Notes: a model not told the origin generated them from the sequence alone. Shown: positions 27,606 to 37,886, numbered from the stretch's first letter. The stretch is 64,000 nucleotides of DNA from Actinomadura flavalba DSM 45200 (GCF_000374305.1 NZ_KB894094.1:248001-312000), one strand, 5' to 3'. Made by a program: numbers and translations.

Positions 27606-28586
27606 TCAGACGAGGGCGGGCTCGGGATCGGGCGCCGGAGCCTCCGCGGGGCGGCGTGCGCGCAGGACGCCGCCGAGGGCGAGCGCGAGGCCGAACGCGG
27701 CCCACGCGGCGAGGACGAGCAGCGGCCCGCCCGCGCCCGCGCCGTCCAGGAACGCGACGGAGCGCAGCCCGGAGACGGCGGCGCCGGGCGGCAGGAACTG
27801 GCCGAGCGCGCCCCACGGCACGGGCAGCAGTTCGGGTGCGGACGCGGCGGCCGACAGCGGGTTGCCGAGCAGCAGCAGGGTCAGCGCGCCGAGGCCGAGC
27901 CCGGGGCGGCCGAGCAGGGCGGCGAGGCCGGTGACGGTGCCGGTGACGGCCAGGACGGCGAGCGCGGCCGTGCCCGCGACGGCGAGGTAGGGGCCGCCGA
28001 GGACGCCGAGCCACGCCTGCGCCGTCCAGGTGACGGCGAGGCCGCCGACGGCGGCGAAGACGACGGCGCCGAGCACGCGGGCGCCGATCGGCCGGACCGC
28101 GAACGTGAGCAGGACCGAGGCGGCGATCCCGGACAGCACGAGCGGCAGGACGAGCGCGCCGAACCCGGCGCCGCGCGGGTCGCCGTCGCCGCCGGGCGCG
28201 ACGTCCTCGACGGGCGGGGCGGGGGCACCGCCGAGCGTCTGCGCGGCCTGGGCGAGCTGCTGGGCGACGGCGGGCGAGGCGCCGGACGCGACGAGCAGCC
28301 GGGGCGGCCCGGCGGGGGCGGTGATGATCGCGCCATAGGCGTCGCCGCCGGTGACGGCGGCGCGGGCCGCGGCCGGATCCGCGACGGTGCCGACCTCGAA
28401 GGCGCCCGGGCGTTCGGCGGCGAGGCGCTGGGCGACGGCGGGGGCGCCGGGCCCGGTGACGACGAGCGGCACGTCGTGCGGGGCGCTGCGGACGGCGGGC
28501 CAGGCGAAGGCGACGATCATGACGAGCTGGAGCAGGGCGGCGGCCAGCCCGACGGCGGCGGCCCTGCGCAGCGAAGCCGAGTGCAT
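27606..28586 (-). CDS. ABC-2/DUF3533-like multi-pass membrane protein
   Basis: 326 residues from ATG 28586, with a strong GGAGGA nine bases upstream. One N-terminal membrane helix (LAAALLQLVMIVAFAWPAV), an extracytoplasmic domain (AAERPGAFEVGTVADPAAAR, ARAAVTGGDAYGAII) and a C-terminal block of about five helices (LPLVLSGIAASVLLTFAV, GALTLLLLGNPLSAAAS). This is the plan of YhgE/Pip and DUF3533 proteins, related to ABC-2 export permeases. No ATPase gene is next to it. It diverges from a TetR gene with matching operator-like sites at both promoters, so it is probably an efflux-type protein repressed by it (inference). Confidence 0.75.
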   Translation of the reverse strand: MHSASLRRAAAVGLAAALLQLVMIVAFAWPAVRSAPHDVPLVVTGPGAPAVAQRLAAERPGAFEVGTVADPAAARAAVTGGDAYGAIITAPAGPPRLLVASGASPAVAQQLAQAAQTLGGAPAPPVEDVAPGGDGDPRGAGFGALVLPLVLSGIAASVLLTFAVRPIGARVLGAVVFAAVGGLAVTWTAQAWLGVLGGPYLAVAGTAALAVLAVTGTVTGLAALLGRPGLGLGALTLLLLGNPLSAAASAPELLPVPWGALGQFLPPGAAVSGLRSVAFLDGAGAGGPLLVLAAWAAFGLALALGGVLRARRPAEAPAPDPEPALV

Positions 28587-28602
28587 GGGGTCCTCCAAAG
28601 AA

Positions 28603-28616
28603 AGCGAACATTCATT
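28603..28616. promoter_or_regulatory. TetR operator-like site near the membrane-protein start
   Basis: The core CGAACATTCATT (28605-28616) matches the core of the perfect palindrome at 28663-28676 with two changes, and lies about 20 bases before the ATG at 28586. A second binding site for the divergent TetR protein is likely. Confidence 0.5.
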
Positions 28617-28662
28617 CTCTTGCGATGATCCGAGCGTGCTCCGCCGATCCGCGTTTGTCAAG

Positions 28663-28676
28663 AACGAACGTTCGTT
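28663..28676. promoter_or_regulatory. TetR operator palindrome
   Basis: AACGAACGTTCGTT is a perfect 14-base palindrome 13 bases before the TetR ATG, in the middle of the divergent promoter region. Preceded by TTGTCA, a possible -35. Typical position for TetR autoregulation. Confidence 0.7.
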
Positions 28677-28689
28677 TTAGGTTGGCGGT

Positions 28690-29301
28690 ATGCCGAAGGT
28701 CACCGAAGAGCACCTGGCCCGCCGCCGCCGCCAGATCCTGGACGCCGCCGCCGCCTGCTTCGAGCGCAAGGGGCTGCCCGCCACGTCCATGCAGGACATC
28801 CTCACCGAATCGGGGCTGTCGGCGGGCGCGGTGTACCGCTACTTCCCGAGCAAGACCGCGATCGTCGAGGCCATCATGACCAGCACGGTCGGTGACCTGC
28901 ACACGCGGCTCGCCGCACTCGTCGACGCCGACCCGCTCCCCCCGCTGGACGACGTGATCACCGGCTTCGCCGTCCACCTGGAGGAGATGCTGGCCGCGGG
29001 AGGTCCCGTCCGGCTGGCGCCGCAGGCGTGGGCGCTGGCGCTGCACGACCCCGAGTTGCGCAAGCACGTGCAGGAGACGATGGGCCTGATGGTCGCCGCC
29101 TGGGTCCGCTACGTGCGGCGGCTCGTCGACACCGGCGCGCTCCCGCCGGGCACCGACGCCGCGGCCGTCGGCCGGACGATCTTCGGAATCCTGCCGGGGT
29201 TCCTTCTCCAGACCCTCATCCTGGAGAATGTGTCCGCCGGCGATCTGCGCACCGGAATCCGGGCGCTGCTGCGCCCCCACCTCACCGCCCCGACCGCCTG
29301 A
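28690..29301 (+). CDS. TetR-family transcriptional regulator
   Basis: 203 residues. The N-terminal helix-turn-helix is clear (RRRQILDAAAACFERKGLPA, MQDILTESGLSAGAVYRYFP, SKTAIVEAI). The ligand-binding domain ends in GRTIFGILPGFLLQTLIL, resembling TetR_C members that control efflux. It diverges from the DUF3533-like membrane gene, and a perfect palindrome sits right before its start. The inducing ligand is unknown. Confidence 0.92.
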   Translation: MPKVTEEHLARRRRQILDAAAACFERKGLPATSMQDILTESGLSAGAVYRYFPSKTAIVEAIMTSTVGDLHTRLAALVDADPLPPLDDVITGFAVHLEEMLAAGGPVRLAPQAWALALHDPELRKHVQETMGLMVAAWVRYVRRLVDTGALPPGTDAAAVGRTIFGILPGFLLQTLILENVSAGDLRTGIRALLRPHLTAPTA

Positions 29302-29404
29302 CGCGCTCCCATCCGCCCGAGCCGTCCCAGATCGGTCGCCCGAGATCCCCGGGTGGGCACCCCGCAAGCTTTACGATTCATTTACTTTCACTCGGGGAGC
29401 ACGC

Positions 29405-31390
29405 ATGGGCAGAGCCGACGGACGAGCCAGGGCCGGCCTCGCCGGCAACACCGCGTTAGCGCTCGCGGCGGCGGCGATCGCGACGGTCGCGGGCACGCTC
29501 GTCCTCGGCGGCCTCCTCCCGGCGGGGCAGCGGCTCGTGTGGTGGCACCCCGAGATCGTCGTCGCCCTCTCGTGGACGCCGATCGCCGCGCTGCTGCTGC
29601 GGCACCGGCCCGGCCTGCGCGTCGGCTGGCTCATGCTCGCCGCGGGCGTCTCGGCCTCGGTCTACGTGCTGTCCCTCAACCTCGGACCGTTCCTGGACGG
29701 GCGCGGCCTGCCGGGCGCCGGATTCGTCCAGTGGCTCGGCACCTGGCTCTGGGCCGTCGACACCTACTTCCTCACGCTCGTGCTGCCGCTGATCTTCCCC
29801 GACGGGCGGCTCGTCTCCCGCTGGTTCCGGCCGGTGCTGGCGCTCGCGTTCGCGATCCCCGTGATCGTCGCCGTCCACCTCACGATCGACCCGGACGTGC
29901 GGAAGTTCCACAACGGCGTCTCGGTCTATCCGTTCGGTGACATTCCCCTGCCCATCACGGTCGCGATCCTCGGCACGTTCGCGCTCGGCTTCGTGTCGAT
30001 CGCGCTGCGGTTCGCCCGTTCCTCCGCCGACATCCGCCGCCAGATCGCCTGGGTGATCTACCCGGGCGTGCTCGCCCAGACGATCGTGTACGTCGGTGAG
30101 AACCTGCCGATCGGTGACTGGATTCGCACCCTGACCATCACCGCCGTGCCGATCTGCGTCGCCATCGCCATCACCCGCTACCGGCTCTACGACATCGACC
30201 TGGTCATCAGCCGCACGCTCGTGTACGCGGGCCTCGTCGTCGTCATCACCGGCGTCTACTTCGCGCTGGTCGCCACCGCCAGCCGGTTCGTCGCGGACCA
30301 CGGGCAGCTCGCCGGGCTCGTCGGCGCCATCGCCGCCGGGGCGGTGTTCGAACCCGTCCGGCGCCGCCTGCAACGCGCCGTCGACCGGCTCATCCACGGC
30401 GAACGCGACCCCTACCGCATCGCGGACCGGCTGAACCGGCGGCTCCAGAGCATCTCCGACCCGCGCGCCGCGCTGACCGTCGCCGCCGCGACCGTCCGCG
30501 AGGCGCTGCACGCCGACGGCGTCGTCATCGAGGTGCTGGACCGCGACGGCCAGGTGACGTCCGTGCGCAGCGGCGACCCCGGCGAGCGCCGCCACTTCGT
30601 CCCGCTCGTCTGGCACAGCGAACCCGTCGGGCGGCTGCTGTACGGGCTGTCGCGCCCGCCCGACCCGCGCCTGGCGTCCGTCCTGTCGCGCAACCTGGCC
30701 GAACTCGCCAGCGCCACCCGGCTCGCCATCGACGTGCAGCGGTCCCGCGAACGCATCCTGCGGACCCGCGAGGAGGAGCGCCGCAGGCTGCGCCGCGACC
30801 TGCACGACGGCCTCGGCCCGACGCTGGCCAGCCTCGCCATGACCGTCGACGCCGCCCGCATCCGGCTGCGCACCGACCCCGGCGCCGTCGACCCGCTGCT
30901 GGAGGAACTGCGCACCACGATGGGCCGGACGATCGGGGACATCCGCGACCTCGTCTACGGCCTGCGCCCGCCCGCGCTGGACGACCTCGGCCTCGCCGGG
31001 GCGATCCGGGCGCTCGGCGGCGTCGTCTCGACCGGCGACGGCCCGCGCGTGGACGTCCACGTCGAGGGCGACCTGGACCTGCTGCCCGCCGCCGCCGAGG
31101 TCGCCGCGTACCGGATCGTCCAGGAGGCGCTGACGAACGTGCACCGGCACGCGCGCGCCGACTCGGCCGTCGTGCGGCTGTCGCTCAACGGCGACCTGCA
31201 CGTGTCCGTGGGCGACGACGGCATCGGCGTGGCCGAGCGCGGCGCGTCGGGCGTGGGGATGACGTCGATGCGCGAACGCGCGGCCGAACTCGGCGGATCG
31301 TGCACGGTGGGGCCCGGTCCGGGCGGCGGGACGCTGATCACGGCGCGGCTGCCGGTGAACGGCCAGTACACCGTCGAAGAGAGCGGCTGA
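29405..31390 (+). CDS. Membrane sensor histidine kinase, NarL/LuxR-pathway type
   Basis: 661 residues from ATG 29405, preceded by GGGGAG. About eight membrane helices occupy residues 12-310 (for example LALAAAAIATVAGTLVLGGL, TYFLTLVLPLIFPDG). A GAF-like linker (LHADGVVIEVLDRDGQV) is followed by a HisKA_3 dimerisation domain (EEERRRLRRDLHDGLGPTLA, phospho-acceptor His467) and an HATPase (QEALTNVHRHA, GDDGIGV, GVGMTSMRERAAELGG). Such kinases normally pair with a LuxR-type response regulator, but none is adjacent: dapF follows convergently. It is therefore an orphan in this window. Confidence 0.9.
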   Translation: MGRADGRARAGLAGNTALALAAAAIATVAGTLVLGGLLPAGQRLVWWHPEIVVALSWTPIAALLLRHRPGLRVGWLMLAAGVSASVYVLSLNLGPFLDGRGLPGAGFVQWLGTWLWAVDTYFLTLVLPLIFPDGRLVSRWFRPVLALAFAIPVIVAVHLTIDPDVRKFHNGVSVYPFGDIPLPITVAILGTFALGFVSIALRFARSSADIRRQIAWVIYPGVLAQTIVYVGENLPIGDWIRTLTITAVPICVAIAITRYRLYDIDLVISRTLVYAGLVVVITGVYFALVATASRFVADHGQLAGLVGAIAAGAVFEPVRRRLQRAVDRLIHGERDPYRIADRLNRRLQSISDPRAALTVAAATVREALHADGVVIEVLDRDGQVTSVRSGDPGERRHFVPLVWHSEPVGRLLYGLSRPPDPRLASVLSRNLAELASATRLAIDVQRSRERILRTREEERRRLRRDLHDGLGPTLASLAMTVDAARIRLRTDPGAVDPLLEELRTTMGRTIGDIRDLVYGLRPPALDDLGLAGAIRALGGVVSTGDGPRVDVHVEGDLDLLPAAAEVAAYRIVQEALTNVHRHARADSAVVRLSLNGDLHVSVGDDGIGVAERGASGVGMTSMRERAAELGGSCTVGPGPGGGTLITARLPVNGQYTVEESG

Positions 31391-31557
31391 GCCGCCCGCA
31401 CCCGGGTGGGGAGGGCCAGCGACGCGCCCCCCGCCAAGAAGGTCCGTCGCCGACCCTCCGGCTCCGCCGGAATCCGGGGCTCCCATCCCAGACTCCGGGG
31501 GCCTTCCACCAGAGGGTGTGCACGAATGAAATTACGCGTTCTCGGTCCCGAGGGTGA

Positions 31558-31571
31558 GGGACTTAGGTCCC
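31558..31571. terminator. Short hairpin between kinase gene and dapF
   Basis: GGGAC-TTAG-GTCCC in the 198-base gap between the convergent stops; further GGTCCC/GGGACC pairs lie on both sides and could extend the structure. Weak evidence. Confidence 0.4.
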
Positions 31572-31588
31572 GTTTCTCCCGGGACCGC

Positions 31589-32422
31589 TCAGCCCGTCCG
31601 GTCGGGACGGATCGTCCCCTCCGCGACCAGGACGGCGGGTCCGGCCAGGTAGGCGGTGTCGCCGGCCAGCGTCACCGTGACCCGGCCGCCGGGAACGTCG
31701 ACCGTCCAGCGGCCGTCCGGGACGGGACCGGCGCCGGGTTCGGCCAGCGCGGCGGCCAGCGCGACCGCGACCGTGCCGGTGCCGCACGAGCGCGTCTCGC
31801 CCGAACCGCGCTCGAACACGCGCATCTCGACGTGCCGCTCACCGACAGGGCGGAAGAACTCGACGTTCACCCCGGCGGGGAACACGGCCGGGTCGAAGCC
31901 GGGGGCGCGCGTCAGGTCGAGCGCGGCGACGGGCGCGTCCACCCGGCAGGCCAGGTGCGGGTTGCCGACCGACACGCTCACGCCGGGGAACTCGGCGCCG
32001 TCCAGCGTCGCGACGGCGGTACCGAGCAAGGACGGCATCCCGCCCATGTCGACGGTGACGTCGCCCTCGGCGCCCAGCTCGACGCCCCGCACCCCGGCGC
32101 GGGTCGCGATCGGGAACGTTCCCGGCGCGGCCAGGCCCGCGTCGACCAGGTAGCGGGCGAACACCCGGACGCCGTTGCCGCACATCTCGGCGACGCTGCC
32201 GTCGGCGTTGCGGTAGTCCATGAACCACTCGGCGTCCTGCGCGGTGACGGCGGGCTCACCGGCGGCCTTGGTGCGCACGACGCGCAGCACGCCGTCCGCG
32301 CCGACGCCCGCGCGGCGGTCGCACAGCCACGCCACGAACGCGGGCGTCAGCTCCAGCTCGCCGTCCGGATCGGGCAGGATGACGAAGTCGTTCTCGGTGC
32401 CGTGACCCTTGACGAAACGCAT
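31589..32422 (-). CDS. dapF: Diaminopimelate epimerase
   Basis: Converts LL- to meso-diaminopimelate for lysine and peptidoglycan. 277 residues from ATG 32422 (MRFVKGHGTENDFVILPDPD). Both catalytic cysteines are present: Cys81 in NADGSVAEMCGNGVR and Cys213 in SGETRSCGTGTVAV. It lies two bases past the miaA stop on the same strand, as in other actinobacteria, so is probably translationally coupled with miaA. Confidence 0.96.
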   Translation of the reverse strand: MRFVKGHGTENDFVILPDPDGELELTPAFVAWLCDRRAGVGADGVLRVVRTKAAGEPAVTAQDAEWFMDYRNADGSVAEMCGNGVRVFARYLVDAGLAAPGTFPIATRAGVRGVELGAEGDVTVDMGGMPSLLGTAVATLDGAEFPGVSVSVGNPHLACRVDAPVAALDLTRAPGFDPAVFPAGVNVEFFRPVGERHVEMRVFERGSGETRSCGTGTVAVALAAALAEPGAGPVPDGRWTVDVPGGRVTVTLAGDTAYLAGPAVLVAEGTIRPDRTG

Positions 32423-32424
32423 GA

Positions 32425-33327
32425 CTAGATCGTAGCCGCGACCGCGCGCTCGGCCAGGTCGGGCGCGTCGTGGGGCAGCCACACCACGCGCGGGTCGCGG
32501 CGGAACCACGACTCCTGACGGCGCGCGAACCGCCGCGTGAGACGGACCGTCTCCTCCTTGGCCCGCTCCTCGGTCCACTCCCCCGCCAGGAAGCGCAGCA
32601 CCTGCGCGTAGCCGAGCGCGCGGGAGGCGGTCCGGCCCTCGCGCAGGCCCGCCTTCTCCAGCGCGCGGACCTCCTCGACCAGGCCCGCCGCCCACATCCG
32701 CTCGACGCGCAGCGCGATGCGCTCGTCCAGCTCGGGACGCGGCACGGCCAGCCCGATCTGCACCGCGTCGTACCGGTAGGAGAACTCGGGGAGCGTCGCG
32801 CTGAACGGGCGGCCGGTGATCTCCACGACCTCCAGCGCCCGCACGACGCGGCGCCCGTTGGACGGCAGGATGTTCGCCGCCGCGACCGGGTCGAGCGCGC
32901 GCAGCCGCTCGTGCAGGACGCCGGGACCGGACGCGGCCAGCTCGTCCTCCAGCCGGGCGCGGACGGCCGCGTCGGTACCGGGGAACTCCAGGTGGTCCAG
33001 GGCGGCGCGCACGTACAGGCCCGACCCGCCGACCAGGACGGGGACGCGCCCGCGCGCGCGGACGTCCGCGACGGCCTCGGCGGCGAGCCGCTGGTACCCG
33101 GCGACGGCGGCGGGCTCGGTGACGTCCCACAGGTCGAGCAGGTGGTGCGGCACGCCGCGCATCTCGGCGGCCGTCAGCTTGGCGGTGCCGACGTCCATGC
33201 CCCTGTAGAGCTGCATCGAGTCGGCGTTGAGGGCCTCACCGCCCAGGCGCAGCGCCAGCTCGACGGCCAGATCCGACTTTCCGGCCGCCGTCGCACCGAC
33301 GACCGCGATCACGCGTGCAGGGGTCAC
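32425..33327 (-). CDS. miaA: tRNA dimethylallyltransferase
   Basis: Adds the dimethylallyl group to A37 of tRNAs reading UNN codons, the substrate for MiaB. 300 residues from GTG 33327 (VTPARVIAVVGATAAGKSDL). P-loop GATAAGKS at residues 11-18, NADSMQLYRGMDVGTAKLT, GGSGLYVRAALD and LGYAQVLRFL. An upstream ATG seven bases away is out of frame. It is followed immediately by dapF. Confidence 0.96.
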   Translation of the reverse strand: MTPARVIAVVGATAAGKSDLAVELALRLGGEALNADSMQLYRGMDVGTAKLTAAEMRGVPHHLLDLWDVTEPAAVAGYQRLAAEAVADVRARGRVPVLVGGSGLYVRAALDHLEFPGTDAAVRARLEDELAASGPGVLHERLRALDPVAAANILPSNGRRVVRALEVVEITGRPFSATLPEFSYRYDAVQIGLAVPRPELDERIALRVERMWAAGLVEEVRALEKAGLREGRTASRALGYAQVLRFLAGEWTEERAKEETVRLTRRFARRQESWFRRDPRVVWLPHDAPDLAERAVAATI

Positions 33328-33391
33328 CCGGTCATTGTCGCCGCAGTTCGGGGTAGGTACGACGGAGAACGCACGATCACGGGGGTGCACG

Positions 33392-33628
33392 ATGTCGTTC
33401 ATCGACAAGATCAAGGACATGCTCGGCCAGCACAGTGACAAGGCCAAGCAGGGCGTCGAGAAGGGCGGGGACATGATCGACAAGCGGACCGGCGGCAAGT
33501 ACGCCGACCGCGTCGACCAGGCCCAGGCCAAGGCGAACGAGTACCTCGACCGCGACCGGCGCGGCGGGGGCGACGGCGCCGCCCGCCCCGAGCGCGAGCA
33601 GCGGCCCGAGGACGGCTCGGCCCGCTGA
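33392..33628 (+). CDS. Small antitoxin-like protein (MT0933/Rv0909 family)
   Basis: 78 residues from ATG 33392 (MSFIDKIKDMLGQHSDKAKQ). Lys/Asp/Gly-rich amphipathic helix (GVEKGGDMIDKRTGGKYADR) and an acidic/basic disordered tail. It matches the small family named after mycobacterial Rv0909, where it is annotated as antitoxin of a VapC-unlike pair. No toxin gene is adjacent, and the family is widespread next to miaA/miaB in actinobacteria, so the antitoxin label is doubtful. It reads opposite to its neighbours. Confidence 0.8.
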   Translation: MSFIDKIKDMLGQHSDKAKQGVEKGGDMIDKRTGGKYADRVDQAQAKANEYLDRDRRGGGDGAARPEREQRPEDGSAR

Positions 33629-33629
33629 G

Positions 33630-34337
33630 TCAGCGGCGGCGCCAGCCCGCCACGAGGTAGCCGACGCCGTACGGCGCCTCGTCGTAATGCAGGACGCCGT
33701 CGTACTCCGCGCCCGTGGCGGCTCCCGCGAGCACCTGCCACGCGGCGCGGCCCGCCGCGCCCAGCTCCGCGCACAGCGCGGGGTCCAGGGCGGCCAGCGC
33801 CGCGGCGTCGCCACGCCGCAGCGCCCCGGCGACGGACGCGTCGAACCCCTCGGCGCGAGGGTCGAGGTGCCCGGGCGCCTGCGCCGACCGGCACGCCGAG
33901 CCGTCCGCCATCACGAGCAGGGCCGTGCTCGACGCGAGGTCCGCGCCGACGCGCGCGCACTCGTCCGGCGTCGCGTCGACCGCGATCTCCCGGTATCCGG
34001 CGGGGTCGCGCCCGAGCAGCCACCGCCCGATCGTCAGCGACAGCGGCAGACCCGCGCCGTCCAGCCCCACGGGCCGCACGCCGCCGCCCTCGCGCGTCTC
34101 CGCACTCCCCCGCGCCCCCACGGTCAGGTCCAGCCCGTACGGGCGCAGCGTGCCGCGCGCGCCGGACGGGTGGACGCGGGTGCGCGGGCCGCCGCCGACG
34201 ATCACGACGTCGGCGGGCAGCGCCGCGACCGCCGTCGCGCAGGCGGCGCGCAGCGCGTCCAGTTCGGGGGCCGCCGCGCCCGCCAGTTCCGGGACGAGCA
34301 GCGGCGGATGCGGGCAGAGGGCCGCCGAGACCGGCAC
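33630..34337 (-). CDS. Class III extradiol dioxygenase-like protein
   Basis: 235 residues from GTG 34337 ([20 protein letters not shown]), starting five bases past the miaB stop. The N-terminal [11 protein letters not shown] matches the metal-binding start of LigB-type (class III) extradiol dioxygenases. VVIVGGG, LVMADGS and the [14 protein letters not shown] end are typical of the actinobacterial miaB-linked subfamily. Whether it still oxidises an aromatic is unknown; it may be a degenerate paralogue. Its codons are the same as those of its neighbours. Confidence 0.8.
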   Translation of the reverse strand: MPVSAALCPHPPLLVPELAGAAAPELDALRAACATAVAALPADVVIVGGGPRTRVHPSGARGTLRPYGLDLTVGARGSAETREGGGVRPVGLDGAGLPLSLTIGRWLLGRDPAGYREIAVDATPDECARVGADLASSTALLVMADGSACRSAQAPGHLDPRAEGFDASVAGALRRGDAAALAALDPALCAELGAAGRAAWQVLAGAATGAEYDGVLHYDEAPYGVGYLVAGWRRR

Positions 34338-34342
34338 CGGCG

Positions 34343-35881
34343 CTAGGGACGGACCGAGCAGGCGGACGCGGCCGGAGCGGGTGCCGCCGGACGGCCGATC
34401 GACGGCATCCCGAGCGTCACGCCGGTGGCGGGACCGCCGCCCTGGCGGGCCTCCCACGCGTCGCCCGCGCGGGTGCGGCGCACCCCGCGCGCGGGCTTGT
34501 CGGCCACGAGATGGTGCGGCGCGGCGTAGGTGACCTCGACCGAGACGGTGTCGCCCGGCCGGACGGGCTCGTCCGGCTCGGCGAAGTGCACCAGGCGGTT
34601 GTCGGCGGCGCGGCCGGACAGGCGGCGGGTGGCCGCGTCCTTGCGGCCCTCGCCCTCCGCGACCAGCACCTCCAGCGTGCGGCCGAGCTGGCGCCGGTTC
34701 TCCGCCCAGGAGATCTCCTCCTGGAGGGCGATCAGCCGCTCGTAGCGCTCCTGGACGACGGCCTTCGGCAACTGGCCCTCCATTGTCGCCGCGGGCGTGC
34801 CGGGACGCTTGGAGTACTGGAACGTGAACGCGCTCGCGAACCGCGCCTCGCGGACCACGTGCAGCGTCTGCTCGAAGTCCTCCTCGGTCTCGCCGGGGAA
34901 GCCCACGATGATGTCCGTGGTGATCGCGGCGTCGGGCATGGCCGCCCGGACCTTCTCGATGATGCCCAGGTAGCGCTCCTGCCGGTAGGAGCGGCGCATC
35001 GCCCGCAGCACGCGGTCGGACCCGGACTGGAGCGGCATGTGCAGCGACGGCATGACGTTCGGCGTCTCGGCCATCGCGGCGATGACGTCGTCGGTGAAGT
35101 CCTTCGGGTGCGGCGAGGTGAACCGGACGCGCTCCAGCCCCGCGACGTCGCCGCAGGCGCGCAGCAGCCCGGCGAACGCCGACTGGCCGCCCGCCGTCAT
35201 CGCGCGGACCTCGTCCGGCGCGGCGGCGAGCGAGCCGAACCCGCTGCCGTAGGCGTTGACGTTCTGCCCGAGCAGCGTGATCTCGCTGACGCCCTCGGCG
35301 ACGAGCGCCTCCACCTCGGCGAGGATCTCGCCCGGCCGCCGGTCGCGCTCCTTGCCGCGCAGCGCCGGGACGATGCAGAACGTGCACGTGTTGTTGCAGC
35401 CCACCGAGATCGACACCCACGCCGCGTACGGCGACTCGCGGCGCGTCGGCAGCGTCGAGGGGAAGGTCACCAGCGACTCTTCGATCTCGACCTGCGCCTC
35501 GTCCTGAATCCGCGCCCGCTCCAGCAGCGCGGGCAGCGACCCGAGGTTGTGCGTGCCGAACACGACGTCCACCCAGGGGGCGCGGCGCACGATGGTGTCG
35601 CGGTCCTTCTGGGCGAGGCACCCGCCGACCGCGATCTGCATCCCCGGACGGCCGTCCTTGACCGGGCGCAGATGCCCGAGGTTGCCGTACAACCGGTTGT
35701 CGGCGTTCTCGCGCACCGCGCACGTGTTGAACACGACGACGTCGGGTTCGGCGTCGCCGGCGCGGACGTATCCGGCGTCCTCCAGCAGGCCCGACAGGCG
35801 CTCGGAGTCGTGGACGTTCATCTGGCACCCGTAGGTACGGACCTCGTACGTGCGGGCGCCGCTCTGGGTAGGCGTACTCAT
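34343..35881 (-). CDS. miaB: tRNA-2-methylthio-N6-dimethylallyladenosine synthase
   Basis: Radical-SAM methylthiotransferase acting on the MiaA product at tRNA A37. 512 residues from ATG 35881 ([20 protein letters not shown]). N-terminal UPF0004 domain with Cys19, Cys54 and Cys88 for the auxiliary cluster; radical-SAM CxxxCxxC at Cys162/166/169 (GCNNTCTFC); TRAM domain near residue 400. The last ~50 residues form an Ala/Pro/Gly-rich extension ([17 protein letters not shown]). First gene of the leftward miaB / extradiol-like / miaA / dapF group. Confidence 0.96.
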   Translation of the reverse strand: MSTPTQSGARTYEVRTYGCQMNVHDSERLSGLLEDAGYVRAGDAEPDVVVFNTCAVRENADNRLYGNLGHLRPVKDGRPGMQIAVGGCLAQKDRDTIVRRAPWVDVVFGTHNLGSLPALLERARIQDEAQVEIEESLVTFPSTLPTRRESPYAAWVSISVGCNNTCTFCIVPALRGKERDRRPGEILAEVEALVAEGVSEITLLGQNVNAYGSGFGSLAAAPDEVRAMTAGGQSAFAGLLRACGDVAGLERVRFTSPHPKDFTDDVIAAMAETPNVMPSLHMPLQSGSDRVLRAMRRSYRQERYLGIIEKVRAAMPDAAITTDIIVGFPGETEEDFEQTLHVVREARFASAFTFQYSKRPGTPAATMEGQLPKAVVQERYERLIALQEEISWAENRRQLGRTLEVLVAEGEGRKDAATRRLSGRAADNRLVHFAEPDEPVRPGDTVSVEVTYAAPHHLVADKPARGVRRTRAGDAWEARQGGGPATGVTLGMPSIGRPAAPAPAASACSVRP

Positions 35882-36067
35882 GACGCGTCCAGCGTACGCG
35901 CAGGGACGTCCTCCGCGTGCGTCCCGCGCATCCCCGCGCGAGGGTTCCGGCCAGGCAAAATGATCAACATGAGGTGCCCGGTACACCCCGCGACGTGCGT
36001 ATTCGTGATCGGATCGGAATACCGCGGTGGCCTGGCAACTCAGAGCGATCCCTTAGAGTCCCGAGGC

Positions 36068-36889
<822 letters not shown>

Positions 36890-36928
36890 TCCCTCCGGGC
36901 TCCGGCAGAAAGCAGAGGTAACAACAGC

Positions 36929-37798
36929 ATGCGAGTACGTCGTTTCGGCGCCGTCATCGGCGCGGCGACCGCGCTGGCGATGGGTCTCACGGCCTGTGGC
37001 AGTGACTCCGAGAAGACCGAGGCCAAGACCGTCGTCCAGAAGGCCAAGGACGACAAGAAGCTGGTCATCGGCATCAAGTACGACCAGCCCGCGCTCGGCC
37101 TGAAGAAGCCCGACGGCGGCTTCGAGGGCTTCGACGTCGACGTGGCCAAGTACGTCGCCAAGGAGCTCGGCGTCCCGGAGAACGGCATCGAGTTCAAGGA
37201 GGCCCGCTCCGAGAACCGCGAGTCGTTCCTCGGCGGCGGCCAGGTCGACCTGATCTTCGCCACCTACTCCATCACCGACGCGCGCAAGCAGCAGGTGACC
37301 TTCGGCGGCCCGTACGTCGTCGCCCACCAGGACACCATGGTCCGCGCCGACGACAACAAGATCGCCAAGGCCAAGGACCTGGAGGGCAAGCGGCTGTGCA
37401 AGGCCGCCGGCTCCAACTCCTACCGCCGCGTCACCGAGGGCCCGCCGGACGGCCAGCTCAACATCCCGGCCAAGACCGTCGACGCCTCCAGCTACTCCGA
37501 GTGCGTCGCCAAGCTCAAGGCCGGCGCGCTGGACGCGGTGACCACCGACGACCTCATCCTGGCCGGCTTCGCCAGCCAGCAGAAGGGCTCGTTCAAGGTC
37601 ATCAACGACCCCTTCACCGATGAGAAGTACGGCATCGGCATCAAGAAGGGCGACACCGAGACCTGCGAGGCCGTCAACAAGGCCGTGACCAAGATGTACC
37701 AGGACGGCACCGCCAAGACGCTCATGGAGAAGCACTTCAGCGGCACCGGCCTCAAGATCGAGGCCACCACCGCCCCCACGTTCGAGCCCTGCGCCTGA
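36929..37798 (+). CDS. gluB: Glutamate-type ABC transporter binding lipoprotein
   Basis: 289-residue family 3 solute-binding lipoprotein. The signal peptide ends at the lipobox MGLTAC (Cys23). The mature domain has KLVIGIKYDQPALGLKKPDG, the family signature GFDVDVAKYVAKEL, DLIFATYSITDARKQQVTF and a conserved Cys pair region (LCKAAGSNS, YSECVAK). Likely ligand glutamate or a related polar amino acid (family-level inference). A very strong hairpin follows, which would give more binding protein than permease. Confidence 0.92.
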   Translation: MRVRRFGAVIGAATALAMGLTACGSDSEKTEAKTVVQKAKDDKKLVIGIKYDQPALGLKKPDGGFEGFDVDVAKYVAKELGVPENGIEFKEARSENRESFLGGGQVDLIFATYSITDARKQQVTFGGPYVVAHQDTMVRADDNKIAKAKDLEGKRLCKAAGSNSYRRVTEGPPDGQLNIPAKTVDASSYSECVAKLKAGALDAVTTDDLILAGFASQQKGSFKVINDPFTDEKYGIGIKKGDTETCEAVNKAVTKMYQDGTAKTLMEKHFSGTGLKIEATTAPTFEPCA

Positions 37799-37821
37799 TC
37801 CCAGGCTGACGACCGTCCCAG

Positions 37822-37860
37822 CGCGCGCTCCCCGGGAGTGAACCTCCCGGGGAGCGCGCG
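37822..37860 (+). terminator. Strong hairpin between gluB and gluC
   Basis: Perfect 17-base stem (37822-37838 and 37844-37860; arms CGCGCGCTCCCCGGGAG and complement) with a 5-base loop TGAAC, 24 bases past the gluB stop. It most likely acts as a partial terminator or a 3' RNA stabiliser inside the operon. Confidence 0.8.
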
Positions 37861-37886
37861 TTCGGGCCTCGACCCGCTGGAACGCC

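Noticed and set aside
33392..33628. Toxin-antitoxin pair with the neighbouring gene
   Set aside because: The adjacent genes are miaA and an extradiol-like protein; no toxin fold seen.
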